From contig JAEDGE010000119.1 in assembly GCA_016297675.1 (NCBI GenBank), positions 1 through 5,826 of the forward strand: a stretch of 5,826 bases of DNA, written 5' to 3'. A model generated the notes under the pieces. The model was not told the DNA's origin. It ran no database searches and saw nothing but the letters and a program-made list of their open reading frames with translations. A program made the position numbers and the translations under genes. Below are positions 1-4,943 of this stretch, in pieces. Numbering within the stretch: the stretch's first letter is position 1; every line of letters begins with the position of its first letter. This stretch comes from Oscillospiraceae bacterium (GTDB lineage: Bacteria; Bacillota; Clostridia; Oscillospirales; Ruminococcaceae).

Positions 1-2
1 CA

Positions 3-31
3 TTGCAATCCGCCCAAATTTATAGTATAAT
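3..31 (+). promoter_or_regulatory. Sigma-A-type promoter of prfB
   Basis: A -35 box TTGCAA (3-8) is separated by exactly 17 bp from a perfect -10 box TATAAT (26-31). Transcription would start near position 38, giving a leader of about 54 nt before the prfB start codon. In many Firmicutes prfB follows secA. The gene upstream is outside the window, so it cannot be told whether prfB also receives readthrough, but this promoter alone should suffice. No start site has been mapped. Confidence 0.82.
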
Positions 32-76
32 AAAAATGTATGTGTAAGCACAGGCGTACACGCCGTATTTTTGAAA

Positions 77-83
77 AGAGAGG
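77..83 (+). promoter_or_regulatory. Ribosome binding site that fixes the prfB start
   Basis: The purine run AGAGAGG ends 8 nt before the ATG at 92. An in-frame TTG at 71 would lengthen the protein by seven residues, but it lies immediately upstream of this site, has no Shine-Dalgarno of its own, and would put the ribosome binding site inside the coding region. The ATG at 92 is therefore preferred. Confidence 0.8.
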
Positions 84-91
84 TTGACACT

Positions 92-1210
92 ATGATTTTA
101 TTGGATGAATTGCGTGTAACCATGTCCGACTACCAGAAAGATATGGAAGAATTATACGAAGTACTCGGCGTTGCCGCAGCAAAAGAACGCTATGATGCAT
201 TGCAGGAAGAAGTGGCAAAAGAAGGATTCTGGGACGATCTGGAACACTCTCAGAAGGTGTTACAGGAATCCAAGACACTGGAAAATAAAATTGCAGCCTA
301 TCATAAAATGCAGACCGAACTGGATGATATTATTACACTGATTGAACTGTCTCTGGAAGAGGGCGAAACCGAAAGCACACCTGATATCAATGCGGAAGCA
401 GATACATTTATTCAAAAGCTCGAAGAGATGAAACTGGCTTCTCTGCTGACCGGCGAATACGACCACTCCAATGCCATTCTGACATTCCATGCCGGTGCAG
501 GCGGAACCGAGGCACAGGACTGGGCAGAAATGCTCTACCGGATGTACAACCGCTGGGCAGAACGGCATGATTTTAAGGTTACAACACTGGACTATCTGGA
601 CGGCGATGAAGCCGGTTTGAAGAGTGCTTCCATTCTGATTGAAGGCGAAAATGCTTATGGATTCCTGAAATCCGAATCCGGTGTGCATCGTCTGGTTCGT
701 GTTTCGCCGTTCGATGCCTCCGGCAGGCGGCACACCTCCTTCTCTGCTGTGGAAGTCATGCCGGAAATTGATGACAACATGGAAGTGGATATTCGTCCGG
801 AAGATATTAAGATGGATGTATTCCGCTCCAGCGGTGCCGGCGGACAGCATATCAACAAAACCAGTTCTGCGGTTCGTCTGACCCACTTGCCGACAGGAAT
901 TGTAGTTGCCTGCCAGACCCAGCGAAGCCAGTTCCAGAACAAGGAATATGCAATGAAGATGCTGAAATCCAAACTCGTAGAAATCAAGGAACGGGAACAT
1001 CTGGACAAGATTGCAGACATCAAGGGCGTACAGAAAGAAATCGCATGGGGTGCACAGATTCGCTCTTATGTATTCATGCCGTATACACTGGCAAAGGATC
1101 ACAGAACCGGCTTTGAAAACGGCAACATTCAGGCGGTTATGGATGGCGATCTGGACGGCTTTATCAATGCTTATCTGAAAGCATTGTCCAGCGGAAATTT
1201 GCAGAAGTAA
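92..1210 (+). CDS. prfB: Peptide chain release factor 2 (RF2)
   Basis: RF2 reads UGA and UAA stop codons in the ribosomal A site and triggers hydrolysis of peptidyl-tRNA. The 372-residue product is close to the usual 365-370. The N-terminal helical domain (about 1-115) is followed by the conserved GAGGTEAQDW segment (135-144). The SPF stop-codon recognition tripeptide is at 205-207, and GGQ, the catalytic motif that enters the peptidyl transferase centre, is at 250-252. These last two positions match the E. coli numbering. Residue 246 is Ser, not the Thr peculiar to E. coli K-12. SPF rather than PxT separates it from RF1. The reading frame is continuous from the ATG: codon 25 is CTC and codon 26 GGC, where many bacteria carry CUU UGA C and need a +1 frameshift, so the usual autoregulation is absent. 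The gene has its own promoter and converges on the small minus-strand gene at 1265-1489. Confidence 0.97.
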   Translation: MILLDELRVTMSDYQKDMEELYEVLGVAAAKERYDALQEEVAKEGFWDDLEHSQKVLQESKTLENKIAAYHKMQTELDDIITLIELSLEEGETESTPDINAEADTFIQKLEEMKLASLLTGEYDHSNAILTFHAGAGGTEAQDWAEMLYRMYNRWAERHDFKVTTLDYLDGDEAGLKSASILIEGENAYGFLKSESGVHRLVRVSPFDASGRRHTSFSAVEVMPEIDDNMEVDIRPEDIKMDVFRSSGAGGQHINKTSSAVRLTHLPTGIVVACQTQRSQFQNKEYAMKMLKSKLVEIKEREHLDKIADIKGVQKEIAWGAQIRSYVFMPYTLAKDHRTGFENGNIQAVMDGDLDGFINAYLKALSSGNLQK

Positions 1211-1226
1211 TTGTTATATATATGCC

Positions 1227-1266
1227 AAAAAAGAGACTGTCACATTGCTGCGGCAGTCTCTCTTTT
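1227..1266. terminator. Bidirectional intrinsic terminator between prfB and the convergent small gene
   Basis: A 10-bp stem pairs 1232-1241 with 1252-1261 (eight Watson-Crick pairs at the base, then one G-U and one C-G) around a 10-nt loop. On the minus strand the stem is followed by six U (complement of the A run 1227-1232), a strong intrinsic terminator lying 3 nt beyond the stop codon of the small gene. On the plus strand it is followed by CUUUUA, a weaker but plausible terminator for prfB, 21 nt after its stop codon. Confidence 0.83.
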
Positions 1267-1489
1267 ACTTGTCTGAATTGGGTGTCAAACCGTAACGGGC
1301 GTAGAAAGCCGCAATGTCCGACTCCTCTCGTACCAGTTCGGCATACCGCAGCTTTTTTTCTGCGGCATCGTAAAAACCAATGGTTTTTTCACCGGTGCAA
1401 ATGCTGGACTCAATTTGGATTTGTTCCGGCGTACAGCCGTCCGGCAACGGCAGTGGTTTTGCGTTTCTTTTTTTGGAGAAAAGATGCAT
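1265..1489 (-). CDS. Small conserved-looking protein of unknown function (74 aa, SICTGE motif)
   Basis: This short gene is convergent with prfB and divergent from greA. The product has a basic N-terminus (FSKKRNAKP), a proline-rich linker, and a compact core with the sequence SICTGEKTIGF at 29-39, which holds the only cysteine (C31). An acidic/helical end (ELVREESDIAAFYARYGL, 51-68) follows. There is no signal peptide or membrane segment, so it is probably cytoplasmic. From memory, similar 70-80-residue proteins with a SICTGE-like centre and a C-terminal YGL occur widely in Clostridia; some are labelled aspartate dehydrogenase in databases, which a protein this small cannot be. I assign no function. 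The gene is supported by a GGAG ribosome binding site 7 nt before the ATG, a near-consensus promoter, and a terminator right after its stop codon. Confidence 0.82.
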   Translation of the reverse strand: MHLFSKKRNAKPLPLPDGCTPEQIQIESSICTGEKTIGFYDAAEKKLRYAELVREESDIAAFYARYGLTPNSDK

Positions 1490-1496
1490 AAAAACG

Positions 1497-1503
1497 CTCC
1501 CTT
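1497..1503 (-). promoter_or_regulatory. Ribosome binding site of the small minus-strand gene
   Basis: On the minus strand the sequence AAGGGAG contains GGAG ending 7 nt before the ATG at 1489-1487. It supports both the reality of this short gene and the choice of start codon. Confidence 0.75.
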
Positions 1504-1524
1504 TCTACTTTAAAATCTGGCTAT

Positions 1525-1553
1525 AGTATAACACGCCTTCCACCTGCTGTCAA
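1525..1553 (-). promoter_or_regulatory. Promoter of the small minus-strand gene
   Basis: Read on the minus strand, a perfect -35 box TTGACA (1553-1548) is followed after 17 bp by TATACT (1530-1525). The start site would be near 1518, giving a leader of about 29 nt. The AT-rich DNA upstream (1554-1584) could act as an UP element. This promoter points away from the greA promoter, with 57 bp between the two -35 boxes. Confidence 0.85.
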
Positions 1554-1561
1554 GTAAAAAA

Positions 1562-1584
1562 ATATTATGTTTATTACATAATAT
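1562..1584. repeat. Perfect 9-bp dyad between divergent promoters, possible operator
   Basis: ATATTATGT (1562-1570) and its exact reverse complement ACATAATAT (1576-1584) flank the 5-nt spacer TTATT. The centre (1573) lies about 55 bp upstream of the predicted minus-strand start and about 73 bp upstream of the predicted greA start. These are positions where an activator or shared regulator could bind. It does not match the Fur, PerR, Rex, FNR or CodY consensus as I know them. The surrounding 49 bases (1554-1602) contain only four G or C, so chance symmetry in AT-rich DNA or a simple UP element remains possible. Confidence 0.5.
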
Positions 1585-1610
1585 ACAATTAAAAATAAAA
1601 AAGACAGCCC

Positions 1611-1639
1611 TTGACAATCCAAGGGAAATACAGTATAAT
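1611..1639 (+). promoter_or_regulatory. Consensus promoter of greA-lysS
   Basis: A perfect -35 box TTGACA (1611-1616), a 17-bp spacer and a perfect -10 box TATAAT (1634-1639) form a full sigma-A/sigma-70 consensus promoter. A-tracts at 1587-1602 lie just upstream and resemble an UP element. Transcription would begin near 1646-1647, leaving a leader of about 72 nt before greA. Constitutive, strong expression is the natural inference. Confidence 0.9.
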
Positions 1640-1660
1640 AAAGGTTGTATTTTTTGCAAG

Positions 1661-1677
1661 TCTGCCGCAACGGCAGA
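1661..1677 (+). promoter_or_regulatory. Hairpin in the greA leader
   Basis: TCTGCCG (1661-1667) and CGGCAGA (1671-1677) form a perfect 7-bp GC-rich stem with a CAA loop, about 15 nt into the predicted transcript and 26 nt before the ribosome binding site. It is not followed by a U-tract, so it is not a complete intrinsic terminator, and it does not hide the AAAGGAG site at 1704-1709. It may stabilise the 5' end, cause a pause or bind a regulator. No known riboswitch class is recognised. Confidence 0.6.
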
Positions 1678-1718
1678 ACGGATAGGTATTTGAACGATCA
1701 ATAAAGGAGTAACGCATC

Positions 1719-2189
1719 ATGGCAATGAAACAGATTTCAAGAAGCGGCTACGAAAAGCTCAAGAAAGAACTGGATTATCTGGTAAGTGTAAAACGTGCGG
1801 AAATGGCACAGAAACTGAAGGAAGCCCGTGCACAGGGTGACCTTTCCGAAAATGCCGAATATGACGAAGCCAAAAATGAACAGGCAATTCTCGAAGCACA
1901 GATCAATGAAATCCAGTATACATTGGATAATTCCGAAGTCGTAGAAGATGACAGCATCTCTCTGGACGAAGTCGGACTGGGTTCCATGGTCAAACTGAAA
2001 AATTTCCAGACCAATCAGGTGGAAACCTGGCAAATCGTCAGCAGCAACGAAGCAAATTTTGCAGAGCATAAAATTTCAGATGACTCCCCGATTGGAAAAG
2101 CAGCTCTGAAGAAAAAGGTTGGGGAAACCTTTCAGGTATTTGCACCCGTCGGTACCCTGACCTTTGAGGTGCTGGAAATCGGCAAGTAA
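1719..2189 (+). CDS. greA: Transcription elongation factor GreA
   Basis: GreA inserts its coiled coil into the secondary channel of RNA polymerase and stimulates cleavage of the backtracked RNA 3' end, restarting stalled complexes. The 156 residues match the usual length of about 158. The N-terminal antiparallel coiled coil covers about 8-75. Its tip, GDLSENAEY (40-48), carries the acidic pair D41 and E44 that coordinate the catalytic Mg2+. The C-terminal FKBP-like domain has the signature ISDDSPIGKA followed by the KKVGE turn, and ends in a FEVLEI beta strand. The start at 1719 is chosen because AAAGGAG lies 9 nt upstream; a second ATG two codons later is a poorer fit. The gene has a consensus promoter and a hairpin leader, and is followed after 33 bp by lysS with no terminator between them, so the two are probably cotranscribed. 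Nothing in the coding region is unusual. Confidence 0.97.
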   Translation: MAMKQISRSGYEKLKKELDYLVSVKRAEMAQKLKEARAQGDLSENAEYDEAKNEQAILEAQINEIQYTLDNSEVVEDDSISLDEVGLGSMVKLKNFQTNQVETWQIVSSNEANFAEHKISDDSPIGKAALKKKVGETFQVFAPVGTLTFEVLEIGK

Positions 2190-2222
2190 TGCCGGAAATT
2201 TTGGAGTTACGGAGGATACCAT

Positions 2223-3848
2223 ATGGCACAACAGCAGAATCCACAGCAGAATCCCGCTGCGGAGACCGAACAGGATATTAATATTTTAAAGAAGATTCGG
2301 ATGGACAAACTGGCAGAACGGCAGGCTGCCGGAAATGACCCGTTTACCATCACCAAATATGATGTGACGGCACACGCTGCCGATTTAAAGGCATCGTATG
2401 AAGCAACCGAAGCACGCCTGCTCGCAGAGGCAAACGGCGATGAAGAAGCCTTTCAGGCAAGTCTCGAACCGCTCAAGGAACAGACTATTGCCATTGCCGG
2501 CAGAATTATGAGTTGGCGGGATATGGGACGTGCCAACTTTATTGATGTACGGGACAGCACCGACCGCATTCAGGTCTATGTCCGCATGAATGACATCGGC
2601 GGCAAGGAAGCCTTCAAAGAGTTCAAAAAGTGGGACATTGGTGACATTGTGGGCGTGAAGGGCTTTGTCTTCCGGACAAAGAAGGGCGAGATTTCTGTTC
2701 ATGCACAGGAAATCGTCCTGCTCTCCAAGTCTCTGTTGCCGCTGCCGGAAAAGTGGCACGGTCTGAAAGATCAGGATACCCGTTACCGGAAACGATATCT
2801 GGATTTGATTGTGAATCCGGAGGTGAAAAAAACATTCATCACCAGAAGCCGCATCCTGCGGGAAATCCGGAATTATCTGGACAATATCGGTTACGTAGAG
2901 GTGGAAACGCCGGTACTGCTGCCAATGCAGATTGCAGCGGCTGCCAGACCGTTTGTGACCCATCACAATACACTGGATATGGATATGTTCCTGCGAATCG
3001 AAACCGAATTGAATCTGAAAAAACTGATTGTCGGCGGTTTTGATCGGGTCTATGAAGTCGGCAGAATCTTCCGGAACGAAGGTATGGACCCTTCTCACAA
3101 TCCGGAATTCACCTCTATTGAGATGTATCAGGCATACACCGACTATAAGGGTATGATGGATCTGATTGAAGACCTGTATCGCTCCCTGGCAAAGACCATT
3201 TGCGGCAGTGACCGCATCACCTATCAGGGGGTTGAAATCGCTCTGGGCGAACCGTGGGAACGGCTCACCATGGTAGAAGCGGTACAGAAGTATGCTGGCG
3301 TGAACTATTACGACTGGGAAAGCGATGCAGCCGCAAGAGCTTGTGCCAAGGAAAAGGGCGTGGAAGTCGAAGAGGGCGAACAGGCTACAAAGGGGCATGT
3401 TCTGATTGCGTTCTTTGATGCATTCGTAGAAGAAAATCTGATTCAGCCGACCATCATCTATGATTATCCAGTGGAAAATTCGCCGCTGGCAAAACGGAAG
3501 GCAAGTGAACCAGCATTTACAGAGCGGTTTGAATACTTCATCTATGCAAGAGAAATGGGAAACGCTTTCTCCGAACTGAATGATCCGATTGACCAGAAGC
3601 AGCGGTTTGAAGCACAGGTTGCTGCCAGACGGGCACTCGGTGATCCAACTGGCGAAGTGGATGAAGATTTCGTCAATGCACTGGAATATGGTTTGCCGCC
3701 AACGGGCGGTCTGGGACTGGGGTTGGATCGTCTCGTTATGCTGCTGACCGACAGTGCATCCATTCGAGATGTTCTGCTGTTCCCAACCATGCGTCCACTG
3801 CCGAAAAACGGACAGGATGAAGAAGAAACAGAAGAAAAACAAGCTTAA
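2223..3848 (+). CDS. lysS: Lysine--tRNA ligase, class II (LysRS)
   Basis: LysRS attaches lysine to tRNA-Lys in the cytoplasm using ATP. The start has GGAGG (2211-2215) 7 nt upstream. The order of parts is: a Gln/Asn-rich tail (1-18); a helix leading to DPFTITKYD (39-47); the OB-fold anticodon-binding domain (about 88-168); the class II catalytic core with motif 1 around VEVETP (225-230); motif 2 with VYEVGRIFRNEG and HNPEFTSIE (276-300); GNAFSELNDPIDQ (446-458), which lines the lysine pocket; and motif 3 with TGGLGLGLDRL (494-504). An acidic tail closes the protein. At 541 residues it is longer than the usual 490-510, through the N-terminal tail, extra residues at about 52-85, and the acidic C-terminus. 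Oddity: the loop normally reading xGGAAARPF is QIAAAARPF (236-244), and the following IAxEL-type strand reads IETEL (259-263). The family assignment is certain; whether the altered loop changes activity is unknown. Confidence 0.96.
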   Translation: MAQQQNPQQNPAAETEQDINILKKIRMDKLAERQAAGNDPFTITKYDVTAHAADLKASYEATEARLLAEANGDEEAFQASLEPLKEQTIAIAGRIMSWRDMGRANFIDVRDSTDRIQVYVRMNDIGGKEAFKEFKKWDIGDIVGVKGFVFRTKKGEISVHAQEIVLLSKSLLPLPEKWHGLKDQDTRYRKRYLDLIVNPEVKKTFITRSRILREIRNYLDNIGYVEVETPVLLPMQIAAAARPFVTHHNTLDMDMFLRIETELNLKKLIVGGFDRVYEVGRIFRNEGMDPSHNPEFTSIEMYQAYTDYKGMMDLIEDLYRSLAKTICGSDRITYQGVEIALGEPWERLTMVEAVQKYAGVNYYDWESDAAARACAKEKGVEVEEGEQATKGHVLIAFFDAFVEENLIQPTIIYDYPVENSPLAKRKASEPAFTERFEYFIYAREMGNAFSELNDPIDQKQRFEAQVAARRALGDPTGEVDEDFVNALEYGLPPTGGLGLGLDRLVMLLTDSASIRDVLLFPTMRPLPKNGQDEEETEEKQA

Positions 3849-3865
3849 ACAAAGATTTCGCAAAC

Positions 3866-3912
3866 AAGGGAAAGGGGTGTCATCGAAAAACAGGACATCC
3901 CTTTTCTTTTTA
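3866..3912 (+). terminator. Intrinsic terminator after lysS
   Basis: The arms 3871-3881 and 3894-3904 pair as an 11-bp stem with one G-U pair around a 12-nt loop (3882-3893). Pairing can extend outward to 3866/3909 through G-U and A-U pairs. The 3' side runs into the T-rich stretch CCTTTTCTTTTTAT. The hairpin starts 17 nt after the lysS stop codon and should end the greA-lysS transcript. Confidence 0.88.
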
Positions 3913-3938
3913 TCTTTATGATATTAAAACTATCTCTT

Positions 3939-3946
3939 GAAAGGAG
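3939..3946 (+). promoter_or_regulatory. Ribosome binding site that fixes the start at 3952
   Basis: GAAAGGAG ends 5 nt before the ATG at 3952. An in-frame TTG at 3937 overlaps this site and lacks a site of its own, so the start at 3952 is preferred and the product is 328 residues. Confidence 0.8.
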
Positions 3947-3951
3947 TCTTT

Positions 3952-4938
3952 ATGCCAGCAGAAGAATCAAAAAACGAGCCGCAAACCACCGCTGCACCGA
4001 CTGGAAAAAAGAAAAAAGAAAAAGGAAAAAGCTTTCTGGAAACCATGCGGGAAATTGACGCGAAGGAACAGCAGCAGGAAGAAGCCAGAGAAGCCGCCAT
4101 ACAGCAACAGCTTGCGGAAAAGGAAAAGCGGGAAAAAGAGGCATATGCCGAAAAAATCCGACAGGATCGCATTGAACTCATGCGATTGAAACAAGGCGTC
4201 ATTACAGAAAGTGACCGCATTCACGAAGAAGCAGAAAGCAAACCAAAATTGCCGCTTGGGAAGAAGATTTCCAACTTTTTTTACCACAACAAATGGTGGC
4301 TGGGCATTACCTGTGTACTGGTACTTTTATTCGGATATATGGCATATCAGGAGATTACAAAAGTCGATCCGGATTTCGTGGTGATGGTGTTGACGGACAA
4401 TGAACAACTGCAAAAAAAATCACAGGAACTACAAGCATATTTTGAATCTTTCATTTCAGATGAGAACGGTGACGGAAAAAAAGTCGTCAGCATTTACTGT
4501 ATTCCTGTAACGGATGATATCAATGATATGGACTACTACACCGGCAATGCGACAAAGCTTTCCACACAGATGCAAATGGCAGCCGGCGTGATGCTGCTGA
4601 CAGATGCAAAGGCAAATGATTATATTTCCGCTGAAGACACGCTGGTCAATCTGGAAGCACTATATCCGAATGATTCCCACATAAGAGAGTACGGTTATTA
4701 CCTGCGGTATACCGACTTTGCACAAAAGATTGGCTATACTGGTGGAAAACTGGATCGGGATCTCTGTATCAGTCTGCGAACGCCAAAGAAAACCTATGAC
4801 AGTCTGGAAGAAATGCAGGAGAGCTATGCCATTGCAGAAAACGTCCTGCAACAAGTCATGGCAGATCTGGATGGCACCGAACCACCGGAAGACGCTCCCC
4901 AGACCGAACCAGCTGTCACAACCAAAATGGAGGAATAA
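3952..4938 (+). CDS. Single-pass membrane protein of unknown function, coupled to nfo
   Basis: I do not recognise a named family. The 328 residues divide into: a very charged cytoplasmic part (1-110) with a Lys-rich stretch (19-26) and a Glu/Gln/Lys-rich segment likely to form a long coiled coil (about 29-80); one membrane helix (about 115-133, starting WWLGITCVLVLLF); and an outer domain (about 138-305) ending in a Pro/Glu/Thr-rich tail (308-328). Positive charges before the helix and no cleavable signal suggest an N-in, C-out orientation. Just after the helix comes DPDFVVMVLT, then DENGDGK (170-176), which resembles a dockerin- or EF-hand-type calcium loop but lacks an acidic residue at its twelfth position. 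From memory, Clostridia have many proteins of this plan (helix, then a xPDxxV strand, then an NGDGK turn), usually hypothetical. The start is set by GAAAGGAG 5 nt upstream. The stop lies 5 nt before nfo, whose ribosome binding site is inside this gene. No clear promoter is seen upstream. Confidence 0.85.
   Translation: MPAEESKNEPQTTAAPTGKKKKEKGKSFLETMREIDAKEQQQEEAREAAIQQQLAEKEKREKEAYAEKIRQDRIELMRLKQGVITESDRIHEEAESKPKLPLGKKISNFFYHNKWWLGITCVLVLLFGYMAYQEITKVDPDFVVMVLTDNEQLQKKSQELQAYFESFISDENGDGKKVVSIYCIPVTDDINDMDYYTGNATKLSTQMQMAAGVMLLTDAKANDYISAEDTLVNLEALYPNDSHIREYGYYLRYTDFAQKIGYTGGKLDRDLCISLRTPKKTYDSLEEMQESYAIAENVLQQVMADLDGTEPPEDAPQTEPAVTTKMEE
4929..4933 (+). promoter_or_regulatory. nfo ribosome binding site inside the preceding gene
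   Basis: GGAGG ends 10 nt before the nfo ATG at 4944 and lies within the last codons of the membrane-protein gene, whose stop codon is 4936-4938. This arrangement implies cotranscription and probably translational coupling of the two genes. Confidence 0.82.
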
Positions 4939-4943
4939 CAACC

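Noticed and set aside
53..64. Short inverted repeat GGCG-TACA-CGCC in the prfB leader
   Set aside because: Only four base pairs, no U-tract, and no overlap with the ribosome binding site. Such a short stem is expected by chance.
260..1102. A 280-codon open frame on the minus strand across prfB
   Set aside because: It is antisense to a certain RF2 gene, has no recognisable protein pattern or start signals, and its Cys/Phe-rich translation is typical of a shadow frame.
1222..1491. An 89-codon plus-strand frame after prfB
   Set aside because: It begins inside the terminator region, has no ribosome binding site, and lies opposite the minus-strand gene, which has complete promoter, ribosome binding and terminator signals.
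2385..3863. A 492-codon open frame on the minus strand across lysS
   Set aside because: It lies entirely antisense to a gene with all LysRS motifs. The translation is rich in Phe, Cys, His and Ile without any domain pattern, and no ribosome binding site or promoter was seen. It is a composition artefact of the purine-rich lysS coding strand.
3894..3937. Possible promoter for the membrane-protein gene (TATGAT at 3917-3922)
   Set aside because: The -10-like hexamer has no acceptable -35 box 16-18 bp upstream; that position falls in the lysS terminator stem. Transcription may come from a weak promoter or from readthrough, but I cannot support a specific site.
3952..4938. Membrane protein as a secreted solute-binding lipoprotein
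   Set aside because: There is no signal peptide or lipobox cysteine at the N-terminus. The only hydrophobic segment is internal at about 115-133, after a long charged region.
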